The notes beneath the pieces are model-generated. The model was not told where the DNA came from. It made no database searches and saw only the letters and a program-made list of their open reading frames with translations. Shown piece by piece: positions 37,853 through 46,886 of a DNA stretch of 64,000 bases. Numbering within the stretch: the stretch's first letter is position 1; every line of letters starts with the position of its first letter. Source of the stretch: Macrotrachela quadricornifera (taxonomy: Eukaryota > Rotifera > Eurotatoria > Philodinida > Philodinidae); assembly GCA_022393335.1 (NCBI GenBank), contig JAJEKB010018332.1:58718-122717 (forward strand). Reading direction: 5' to 3'. The position numbers and the translations under genes were made by a program.

Positions 37853-39875
37853 ATTTAGTTATTTATATGCAAAAATAATAAATAAAATTAGAAAATTTGT
37901 ATTTTTATATATCTATCATGAGTGAAAGAAAAAACATGTAACTAAGTATGAGTCATTTGATATAACTTGTTACTCTCGTGAGAGTGATGAGTAATCATAA
38001 CAACGTAACTACCAATGTTAAAACGACTGCAAACTATATTTTTCATCTAAAATATATTGAGTTAGCCAGAAAGTTTTTGCGTTTTTTCTTTGATTTTCCT
38101 ACAACAGTGAAGAAAGTTCTACCAGTTATCATACTGAGGATATATAAAGGCGGTGCGCATTTCTTTCAAACAATAAAAAAACCATGAATATGGATATTGA
38201 TCTCGAATTAGAATTGAATATATCTCCTAGAGAACTTCGGGTGCTTTAGCCTATTGTGTGTTATCTAGTCAAATTTTTATAGGTGAAGAAAGAAAATAAC
38301 AAACTTGATCACAATCTTACATAATTTTTGTTGTTAGTAACATTAAAAGTGAATTTTTTTTGTCGATTATCTTTCATCACACATGCGATAAATCCTTTGA
38401 AACACATGACAATTTCTTAAAGTTAAATTATGAAATTTAAGCACGTAAAAATACATCCTAGTATATTCTAATGAATCTTAAAGTACTCCTATGAATCGAC
38501 TATGAAATCTACCAGGATCACTTAAGATCCATCAAGACTTGTCAAAATCTAAAAAGACTTTCGAAAGTCAATTATAATATGACATTTCGTGGGTTTAATT
38601 TTTATATTTCTTTTGTCGAGATTTTCTGTATCCGAGAAGAACCTATGGATTTGCTTTTCGTCCAGGAGTGTATTGCATTTTAAATCTGTTAAATGGTTTT
38701 TCTTTAGACAATCATCAGTACTGTACCCAGGTCGATGATTCCGAGCGCTGTTTCCGATGCCGTATGAGGCATGAAACAACTCAAAACGGCTATATTCATG
38801 CAGGAAACAGCCATGAATGGATGCCGTTTTTTGCCGTTTAACACCGTTATCCGTTAACTCAGTTTTGTATATGTAGTTTTGTTGCAACGGAAACGGCGTC
38901 GTTTCCGATGAATAACCATAAGCTATATCACTGCCGTTTTTCAGTCGTTTCATGTGTAAAACGCGCAGTTTTTTTAAACGTTTTACACCAGGTAGTAGTA
39001 GCTTTCATTTTGTCGACTCTATCATATCTATTCAGGACGAGCATTACAATGCTCATATATGATTGTATACGACGAAATCTGACGATGTACGAATACAGTG
39101 TACTATCGTACTTACGATTCTATACTGTGGTGTCCATATAATCAAAATCAGGCAAATATCAGCGACTAATCGTCAATTTTGGCGATAACATCACGATTCT
39201 AAGTAAAAATATAATTGTTATATTTAAAATAACTTATCATCCATATTGGTATTAGACCAGCCTAAATGAAAAAATAATCATTTTATCTATAATAACTTAT
39301 CATTTGTATTAGTGTTGAACCAATCAAAATAAAGAACAAATCATTGTATTTAAAATAATTAATTTTTAAAAATAATCGTTATATTTAAAATAATCATTAC
39401 ATTTAGAATAAGTTACCTTTAATATATATAGAGACTAAAAAAATATTTTTGACAAAAGGTAATAGATTCTAAGCTATCGGCGGAACACGGCTTGATAACG
39501 GTGAAAAATGGTAGCCCTTACGGCTATCGTTTCAGATGAGACGGAAACGACTAAAGGAAACGACTGTGTTTTTTTGTCGTTTTCAAACCGTTTTACGATT
39601 CACCGTAAACGATGGCCTCAAGGTGACCATTTTTCGTCGTTTTTTACTGTTTCAGATCGTTTACGATGGCGTATTCTTTCACCTGGGTATTTTCTTGTAA
39701 CTTATCAGAGATTTATTTATGGAAGAAAAATTACCTTGATAAATTTTGGTAAGACAATATGTTGATGACAGTTTGAGATCATCCACTTATTGCTTTTCCT
39801 ATCAAGTAGAATAAACTATTAAAATAATCTTTTTTTCAATTGAACGAGATTCCATGAAAATATTATGGAATACAA
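37853..39875. other. Intergenic region with a probable transposon remnant
   Basis: Up to about 38057 it is still part of duplicated segment A. From about 38722 to 39690 it is a repetitive stretch described separately. Open frames at 38549-38953 and 39508-39765 fall in that stretch, resemble no protein, and are not called. Confidence 0.5.
38723..39690. mobile_element. Probable non-autonomous element with CGTTTC-rich ends
   Basis: The left boundary reads TACCCAGGT and the right boundary ACCTGGGTA, compatible with a TA target. Inside both ends are many copies in both orientations of an AACGGC/CGTTTCCGATG-like motif. The interior (39180-39430) has repeated AAAATAATCATT-type units. No transposase is visible. 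The boundaries are uncertain because the inverted ends are short. Confidence 0.4.
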
Positions 39876-40020
39876 TCTATATATATAAAGAAGAAAGTTT
39901 GTCTGTTTGTTTGTTTGTTTGTTTGTTCGCTTATAACTCAATCCCGGTAAAAGCTAGCGTCACCAAATTTTCCATGGTACCTCCCCAGGCCCAGAGGAAG
40001 GTTATGGCGGGGTCACCCAC

Positions 40021-40062
40021 CGAGGGTGTGGGTGATGGGTGGGTGGGTGTGGGTGTGGGTGG
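40021..40062 (+). repeat. G-rich GTGTGGGTGG repeat inside the Helitron
   Basis: The run includes GGGTGTGGGTGTGGGTGG, i.e. TGTGGG-type units. Bdelloid telomeres are described as TGTGGG repeats, but here the run is part of a repeated internal Helitron unit, so a telomeric origin is doubtful. It could form a G-quadruplex. Confidence 0.6.
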
Positions 40063-40427
40063 AATCTCACCCAGATATTACTGTAATAGTTAACATTATC
40101 AAACTTTCCATAGTGCCTCCCAAGACCTAGAGTAAGGTCATGGCGGGGTGACCCATTGAGGGTGTGGGTGAAATCTCACCCAGATAGTGCTGTATTAGCT
40201 AACATTACGAAATTTTCCATGGTGCTTCTCTGAGTTCAGAGGCATTTGTAAAGAGTGCTGTTACCATTAATAGGAGTAGGAAGGAGGCGTCTGGGTGAAA
40301 TTTCACTGAAGTTCTGTCGCAATGAGCTTTGTGTTAATTTTCGAGAAATTTCGCGAATCTGTTATGATTTTAAGATTAATCGTTTTTTATCGAGGATTCT
40401 TTGGTTTAAATTTGAAAATTGGATGTT

Positions 40428-40465
40428 TCTAATTTATATGTATAAAGGAGAAAGTTTGTCTGCCT
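40428..40465 (+). mobile_element. Second Helitron-type 5' terminus
   Basis: TCTAATTTATATGTATAAAG followed by GAGAAAGTTTGTCTGCCTGT repeats the design of the start at 39876 (TCTATATATATAAAG, then AAGAAAGTTTGTCTGTTTG). It may be a nested or tandem Helitron, or an alternative start of a shorter one that shares the 3' end at 42883. Confidence 0.55.
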
Positions 40466-40705
40466 GTCTGTTTTTTATACATTTGGACATCGCACGAGTT
40501 GAGGGTGTCAAACTTTTCATGGCATACTTTTAGGTCTCGAAGAAGGTCAAAATGGATCAGAATGATTGGCGAGAGGATTGGGCTGAAATTTCACAACAGG
40601 TTATGGTACATTACAATTTTCCCCAGTTTTTCAAAAGCTTCAGGACATATGCTGCCATTGTTAGAATATCTGCCTGTTAGTGCCAGTTTTTTTGCACTGG
40701 GTATT

Positions 40706-40922
40706 TGTAGCGAGATATGTCACCTACATCTATATCTTTCTCTCTATTTGACCTTGTACCCTTTCTCTTCTTACGTGTCCGCTACGGTTGACCGCCGTCC
40801 ATTGTCTATCTCTTCTATATAAGCGTATGTTCTCTATGTTAACGATGACTTGTTGTATGAAGACGCCAAATAAAACGCGTATTACTATCTCACGGGCACT
40901 TCTCTACTCATAGTTCATTACA
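40706..40922 (+). repeat. 5' LTR
   Basis: TG...CA, 217 bases. It contains CTATATAAGCG, a good TATA box, near the middle, and AATAAAA about 50 bases before its end as a possible polyadenylation signal. Confidence 0.93.
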
Positions 40923-40924
40923 TC

Positions 40925-40939
40925 TGGCGACCCTGACAG
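40925..40939 (+). promoter_or_regulatory. Primer binding site
   Basis: TGGCGACCCTGACAG begins two bases after the 5' LTR and would pair with a tRNA 3' end (CCA side first). I cannot say which tRNA. Confidence 0.65.
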
Positions 40940-41024
40940 ACAATTCTCGCAATCTTTTGATTGAAACAAAGTTTTCTGTTACATTTCTTACTGCCAATAA
41001 TCGACTAGAACCATTCTATTCGAC

Positions 41025-42323
41025 ATGCATTCCACGTATGTTTCGCCGAACGCCGTATTAAAACAGCTTATCGATTTTGAAAGAAGAATTATGAACCGAT
41101 TGGAAATGTTGAAAATCAAACATGAAAAATATTTTTCTAAATTAATTGAAAGACAACAAGGCTCTGCGAAACAAAAGTGGAAATATAGCACTCATGCACA
41201 GTTTAAGAACTCTACTATACCAAATGATACAAATGACAATCAAGAACAAACTAAGTCTTCTGCTACAAGAATATCAGCTCGAATTAACAATGTTGAAAAT
41301 AAAGCAATTTCTAACTGTTGTCAATATTCGAAGATGAATATTCAAGGAACACACGTGAACTCTTATTCTTCATCGTCAAATCCATTTCGTAGATTAGATG
41401 AATCGCATCAACGTTATAACAAAATGTACAATATCGAAATAAATCAACATGGCATAGTATCAGGATGCAGCAAAATAGCCAATCGAAATGCGCATATTTT
41501 AGTTGATACAGAATGTCACCAGTCACTAATCAGCACGGAATTTTTGTGTAAACTGGGTCCTCGTATGAGACAACGCCGACGACGTCCAGCACCACATATG
41601 ACAACAATGGTTGTCAATAATGTGCAATTATCCGTAATGTGTTCTATTTCACTACCAATAACTATGGATAGTATGACTCGTTTTCATACCTTGCTTGCCG
41701 TCCATCATTTGCCTCGTCAATGCATTATTGGCGCTGATTTTATCAATAAACATTCTCTTACAATTAATCCTTGTTCGAACAAAGGATATTTCAAACAAAG
41801 AAATGTTTTATCATCTGCATCATTAAATCAAAAGAATACGACCATCCTTCATAACGATGCACAACAGACAATCGAACAAACTCATCAACCAATAACTCAT
41901 TCAAGCGAAAATGATCCGACCCTGTCTACTTCGTCTGATATTTATTTGCCAATTCAAATAAACCTAAATTACAAACACAATCAAGTTTCAACAACAAATC
42001 GAGAGAACAACAGTCACCTACACCTACCAGAATTATCAATGAACGAATTGGCTACATTCCACGCCAATCCAGGGTTCGTTGTCAAGAGCAATAACCAACA
42101 ATTGAATATCGATCAAATGAGTGAAAAGTCACTTAACGTCAACATCAACTGTGTGCGCAATAAATCGATATCACCACAGAAAAAATCACTCAACGTCAAC
42201 GTCAACGGTGTGCGTAATAGATCAATATCACCACGGACAAAGGCTTTCGATCGAATACGAGCATCATTAAATCGCATGGAATCTATATGTAAAGATAGTA
42301 TTAATCGGAACCAAACAACTTAA
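41025..42323 (+). CDS. Gag/protease-like ORF of the LTR element, active site changed
   Basis: 432 residues. Residues 10-45 (LKQLIDFERRIMNRLEMLK) look helical. The centre has a retropepsin-like domain: HILVDTECHQSLIS (157-170) at the position of the catalytic D-T/S-G, with DTE in place of DTG at 161-163, then QCIIGADFINKHSLTI (232-247), equal to the usual I-I/L-G-x-D-F-L. An Arg-rich patch (MRQRRRRP, 181-188) follows the first motif. The C-terminus has a two-unit repeat of about 19 residues (KSLNVN..VRN.SISP). No zinc knuckle is seen. Loss of the catalytic Gly suggests the domain is structural or inactive, while the open frame and identical LTRs suggest it is still maintained or very recent. 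Confidence 0.8.
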   Translation: MHSTYVSPNAVLKQLIDFERRIMNRLEMLKIKHEKYFSKLIERQQGSAKQKWKYSTHAQFKNSTIPNDTNDNQEQTKSSATRISARINNVENKAISNCCQYSKMNIQGTHVNSYSSSSNPFRRLDESHQRYNKMYNIEINQHGIVSGCSKIANRNAHILVDTECHQSLISTEFLCKLGPRMRQRRRRPAPHMTTMVVNNVQLSVMCSISLPITMDSMTRFHTLLAVHHLPRQCIIGADFINKHSLTINPCSNKGYFKQRNVLSSASLNQKNTTILHNDAQQTIEQTHQPITHSSENDPTLSTSSDIYLPIQINLNYKHNQVSTTNRENNSHLHLPELSMNELATFHANPGFVVKSNNQQLNIDQMSEKSLNVNINCVRNKSISPQKKSLNVNVNGVRNRSISPRTKAFDRIRASLNRMESICKDSINRNQTT

Positions 42324-42432
42324 TATCCTTTTTCTGTATTTTCTCTATTACTTTTTCTTTTTCTTTTTCTGTATTGATGTGTTTGATCGTACCAGATCGC
42401 TCAGGAGCGCTCCCATCTTAGTGTTGGGGAAC

Positions 42433-42649
42433 TGTAGCGAGATATGTCACCTACATCTATATCTTTCTCTCTATTTGACCTTGTACCCTTTCTCTTCTTA
42501 CGTGTCCGCTACGGTTGACCGCCGTCCATTGTCTATCTCTTCTATATAAGCGTATGTTCTCTATGTTAACGATGACTTGTTGTATGAAGACGCCAAATAA
42601 AACGCGTATTACTATCTCACGGGCACTTCTCTACTCATAGTTCATTACA
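42433..42649 (+). repeat. 3' LTR
   Basis: Identical to the 5' LTR along all 217 bases as read by eye, and followed by the target duplication GTATT. Confidence 0.93.
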
Positions 42650-42883
42650 GTATTGGTATAAAGTATGGAAATACGCATGAGTTAAGAGAAAGACTGTTAT
42701 ACCCACACACTATTTGCTGAATTATCCGATTTAAAAATGAATATAAGTGTATGCACGGCGGGATATGTAGTAATAATAGATGAAAAGGTCTTAATCAAGC
42801 CTTCTATACATCTTCTGACGTTTTCTGACATGATAAGTTTCCAGTATGGAGATTTCCCGAGCAACGCCGGGTACTACCGCTAG

Positions 42884-44454
42884 TATTATATATAAAAACG
42901 TTTTTTTTTATTTGCTAGTCTCTATTGTTAAATAATCCAAAATTAAAACAAAATAAAAAAGATTATTTATGATCATAGTCATTTGCCAATGTAAGTGCAT
43001 CCCAGTGTTACAATAAAAAAAGAACAAAAAAAATTATTAGCCAAGTTCATTCATTGAACGTTATGATAGATCGATCGACTATTGTTCTAAACCACCGTAT
43101 ACTCTCTATGAAAGAGTATCATTGACGATTATTCACGAGTTATATATAAGTCAGATATTCTTCTATCGATAATTCATATTTTTCGTTGCTCACCGAGCTG
43201 CTGAATTCATTAAGCTCATCATTTTTAAGAGAATAATGGCTGAAAAAGAAGTAAATATTGAACAAGTAATTTCACCTTCACTTTTTGATGACATATGTAT
43301 TTAGATTCTTTTTCATTTAGAATAAAAAAAATAATGCTATGAAATTGGTTCAACTGAGTCAAGATTATACGAATGGTAGGTGAACACCAGATGAATATTT
43401 TTCAAAACTAAAACAAATTCTTGAAGCACAATCATTTTGAACATAATTAAATAAAATTGATGTAACATCATGTGTTTTTTCATATTTGATTGAAACAAAA
43501 GAAAAAGAAATAACATTTTTGAATATTAAAAAGAAAATTTATAAGTGTTGCTTGTTTCTAGGCGATCAACTGGTTATTTTCTAAAAGAAGGAAACCTTCT
43601 ATTCGTATTATTATGGCTTGCATCAGTAAGAGACAAACTGAATTTGAATTTTTCTTTCCACATGTACAGTCAATGAAAAACATTGAAGTTAATTTTAGTT
43701 CTGTTTGTATATGGAAGTTTGATCAACACAAAAATGTGTGAAATAAATTTTCTTATTGTATCATTAAAAAGACAGTTCACTTTTGGCTTAAAATCATTCT
43801 GTACACTTATACTTTTGAGATTATGGTGTTTGTAATAATAGCATAAAAAAATGATATAGATCAAAAAATAACTAAAAGAAGACTATTGTTTTTATTTCAA
43901 ACGAAATTCTCAGTATGATCTTGCGTAATCATCATTATCTCAACATTATAAGATTCTGTAGTAACAAAGAGCGGAAATCAAGCCTAATAAATATGTTGAT
44001 TCATTTTCTTTTGTAACCCTTCTAATTGTTTGATGCTTTTGAGATCAAGTTTTACATATATCTGTTGAGGATCGTGATTAATTTTTATCAACCGATACTT
44101 ATAAAAGTATGATAATCACGTTTAATTAAATTCGGATATGAAATGTTTGCATTATTAAGATTGAGCAAATTTTTATCTGTTTAAAATCATGGTTCTTATA
44201 GTGAAAGCATACAATGGACTATATAATTTCATTCTGAATTGAAACCGAAAAAAAGGAATTAAGTTCAAATTGAAATAGGAGATTAAAGGTCCCTCAGTCT
44301 TCCGGTATCCTTAGTATTCTTACCATCCATCCCACTCTCATCTTTACGTCAGTTCTGAGTCAAAAATGAATTCTTATCTTGCTAAATATTTTGTGTAAGT
44401 TCTAAGACTCTAATTCATAATTTATATAATCCAATATAAAACTATAAAATTAGA
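42884..44454. other. Region between the Helitron and segment B
   Basis: AT-rich. Besides the possible pseudogene at 43236-43615 I see no gene or clear repeat. Confidence 0.5.
43236..43615 (+). pseudogene. Possible decayed gene, family unknown
   Basis: An ATG opens MAEKEVNIEQVISPSLFDD and stops after 22 codons. Downstream, coding-like pieces follow in frame with each other but broken by stops: KLVQLSQDYTNGR, TPDEYFSKLKQILEAQS, then NKIDVTSCVFSYLIETKEKE. The composition is less AT-biased than the flanks and the pieces read like protein, but I do not recognise a family. It could be a dead host gene or an exon set with introns I cannot place. Confidence 0.3.
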
Positions 44455-44634
44455 AGTATATATTCTATTCTATACTCTTTTGGTAATTATTGTTAGCTTT
44501 GATTCACTATGAATAGGTATTATGAAAAAATACGTGTATAATATTGTCAAAGAAATTGATCTTTGTCTATTCGATAAATCTACCTCTTCAAATCTAGAAG
44601 TTAAATTTTCTAGACTGAATCTAAAGGCCAGCCT

Positions 44635-44662
44635 CTCCCCCTCCCCCTCCCCCTCCCCCCCT
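44635..44662. repeat. CCCCCT tandem repeat
   Basis: CTCCCC repeated about five times; the minus strand has GGGGGA repeats able to form a G-quadruplex. It marks the left edge of the DNA inserted into the 3' flank of Trk copy B. Confidence 0.75.
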
Positions 44663-44686
44663 AAAATAGGTAATTTATTCAGCAAT

Positions 44687-44816
44687 TTGTTAACTTGAGA
44701 TGAGAAATATGTCTAATCTTTACCATTTTATTCTTTCATCGTTATTACACTACTTGCAAATGAATTTCAATTAAACTAATAAAGATTGGACATATTTCTC
44801 AGCTCAAGTTAACAAG
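44687..44816. mobile_element. 130-base MITE
   Basis: TTGTTAACTTGAGATGAGAA at the left is mirrored by TTCTCAGCTCAAGTTAACAA at the right, and the match continues inward through ATATGTCTAATCTTTA / TAAAGATTGGACATAT, giving arms of about 36 bases around a loop of about 55. Confidence 0.7.
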
Positions 44817-45392
44817 CTATTGATTTATGACGTATTATTAAGCAGTTCTTCATCAACTTGAGTACATATCAATGATACTGTTATGGTTAAGATTATGAAA
44901 ACTGGAAAACTCAAATCAAAAGATTGGATAAGGTAGGCTTCAGAACTGATGATGATCGACACTCAACAACCTGGAAAAAGCTGAAAATGGTCGGAAATTC
45001 TTCAAAATTGTAAAATTATAAATACCATTTCTTTCATTGGTATTACACTGCTTGTAAATTAAATTAAATTAATAAAAATCGTTTACTGATTTTCACTTCG
45101 TCATTTTGCGAAAATTCGATCTCCGCCCTAATACATTGTATACAGTTGAGAATTTTTCTACATACTAAATATGAATCATCCTTGTAGTACTCAAAATTTC
45201 AGCTCGATTCATTGTTCTTTGGATAGAAACATAACAGTTTTACTACACATGTCTTTCTATGTAGGATGGCTTTCGTATCTCTATCGTTACTCTATCATAG
45301 TACAACATAAAATCAAAATATTTTTGTTGTTTGAAAGCCTCTCCTTTGGACTAGCACCTCTCGTATTCATTTTCTTAAAATAAGCCCTTTAA

Positions 45393-46422
45393 CCCTTTAC
45401 CCCCACAAGAGTTTTCGAAGAGCTATGAGTGAGCCAATCATTAATTTTATGACTGCTAATCATCAGTATGCTTATGCTATAATAGGCAAAACATAAAGTT
45501 GTTTGTACTTAGTACAGTACGATGTCTACTGGGGTGGACATTGGGGGGGAGTGACTTAAAATTGGTCTTTCTTATAGTTTTCTATTTATAAAGAAATATC
45601 GTTAATACTCAAGAACCTTATCGTCACTTCCATTTTGTTGGAAGTTTTTGAAGTTACGAAGTCCTATATCCAAATAACTGAAGGACGTATGCCGAGTTGA
45701 TGGTAAATTTAGTGAGAAGGGTATCGTTCATGCCACTAAATTACTTGTTATATTTTGATTGAAGTTGCGCACATATGATTTGTTTGGAGCATTATAGACG
45801 AGAGGTGTCATGAGTTATATGGCACGAACTGAAGTTGTCATTAACGCTGAATTTTTCATTTTATCGTTTGACGAGAGGAGCGGTCTGCCTCAAAAGTTCG
45901 AAAAAGAAATTAAGTTGAAAGTCTGATACCCTCGAATTAATGTTCTTATTTGTCAAAAATAGTATCAGTCGTTCAAAGAAAATTGTTTCTATGCGTATAC
46001 ATGAGTCGTGTCATTTATTGAAAATGACCATTCTCATGCCACTTCCCCCCAATGTCCACCGGGATGGACATTACAAACTCATAAGAATTCTGATCTAGCA
46101 TCTCATTCACAATTTTTATAAAGTATTTCGTGCAACTCATGAACATCTACCGTACAGATATTAGTCCCAAGACCAAAAAAATATTCAGAATCTTTGTTAA
46201 TGTAGGATTATGAAAGAAAAGTTGAACAATTCGAAAATTCATACTTTTTGTTCTAACTAGCTCGACCATACGCTACATAGAAAAGGTTTTTTTAAAGTAC
46301 CAATCGCGAGCTTATGAAGTTCTCTACAACCAACATAAAGTTCGTTTTGGATTATACGCTTCAACTTTTTTCAGTAGTGCATATACCAATGTCCACCCCA
46401 GTGGACATTGGGGGGTAAAGGG
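45393..46422. mobile_element. piggyBac-type MITE (TTAA target)
   Basis: It starts CCCTTTACCCCC and ends GGGGGTAAAGGG, with TTAA at both ends (45389-45392 and 46423-46426). TTAA targets and CCCTTT ends define piggyBac elements. Inside are sub-terminal copies in both orientations of AATGTCCACC(C/G)..GTGGACATT (45523-45551, 46049-46072, 46388-46410), probably transposase binding sites. No transposase ORF in 1,030 bases. Confidence 0.85.
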
Positions 46423-46886
46423 TTAATTATCTAATAAGAAACATTTCTATGAGAACGGCGCCATTTTTTAGAGCTTTTTGAGTCATTGAACTTTGTCATT
46501 CCTTTTTTTCTATTTAAAAAGTACAAATTTAAAAACAAAGGGCTATGAAAGGAACTAATTCTAGAAACAAGCTTTTAAACAAAAAAAATTGTATATATGT
46601 ATAATGAGAGTCCGCAGAGAATTTTTGAAGATGAGATGAGCTATATTCTTGATCCTTGTTTCGTTTATATCTCTGTCGTACATTAGGGTATCGAGTTGAA
46701 AATTTTACCATAGCTTTCATACTACAGCTCCAGCATATGCTCCAAATTTTAACTCAGTCGAATGTTCCTAGACTGAGATCGATTTTTCAGAGGGCCTTAA
46801 ACATCAAAGTTCAATCTTAAAAATACATAAAAACAAAATGAGATATGTATATTTGTATAAATAAATATTAGAATTGTATTCAATAT

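Larger units (their letters stand above)
32305..38057. repeat. Segmental duplication, copy A
   Basis: This stretch is homologous to 44455-52407 in the same orientation. It contains the Trk-like gene, its upstream region and the RCC1-like gene. Homology includes non-coding flanks, e.g. the block ending ATTTTTCATCTAAAATATA at about 38057 and 52407. Copy A has a MITE (35833-36235) that copy B lacks. Confidence 0.85.
40706..42649 (+). mobile_element. Complete non-autonomous LTR retroelement
   Basis: Two LTRs of 217 bases (40706-40922 and 42433-42649) are identical by eye along their full length, start TG and end CA, and the element is flanked by a 5-base duplication GTATT (40701-40705 and 42650-42654). 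TGGCGACCCTGACAG just after the 5' LTR is a good tRNA primer binding site, and a purine-rich TTGGGGAAC precedes the 3' LTR. The 1,510-base interior has one ORF (41025-42323) and no reverse transcriptase, RNase H or integrase, so it must be mobilised by another Gypsy-like element. Confidence 0.93.
39876..42883 (+). mobile_element. Non-autonomous Helitron
   Basis: It begins TCTATATATATAAAG, directly after an A, and ends in a small hairpin (CCCGAGCAACGCCGGG), 8 bases of spacer and CTAG, directly followed by T. This is the Helitron format: 5' TC, 3' hairpin plus CTRR, insertion between A and T with no target duplication. No Rep/helicase is encoded. Internally it has two or three diverged direct units of about 110-120 bases (TTTTCCATGGTGCnTC..., TGGCGGGGT, GTGTGGGTGAAATCTCACCC) and a second 5'-like end at 40428. 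An LTR retroelement (40706-42649) plus its 5-base duplication accounts for 1,949 of the 3,008 bases. Confidence 0.82.

Noticed and set aside
38549..38953. 134-codon minus-strand frame
   Set aside because: It runs through the CGTTTC-rich repeat element and its flank; no protein-like motif.
40021..40062. Telomere or chromosome end
   Set aside because: The G-rich run is short, internal to a Helitron unit and flanked by ordinary genes on both sides.
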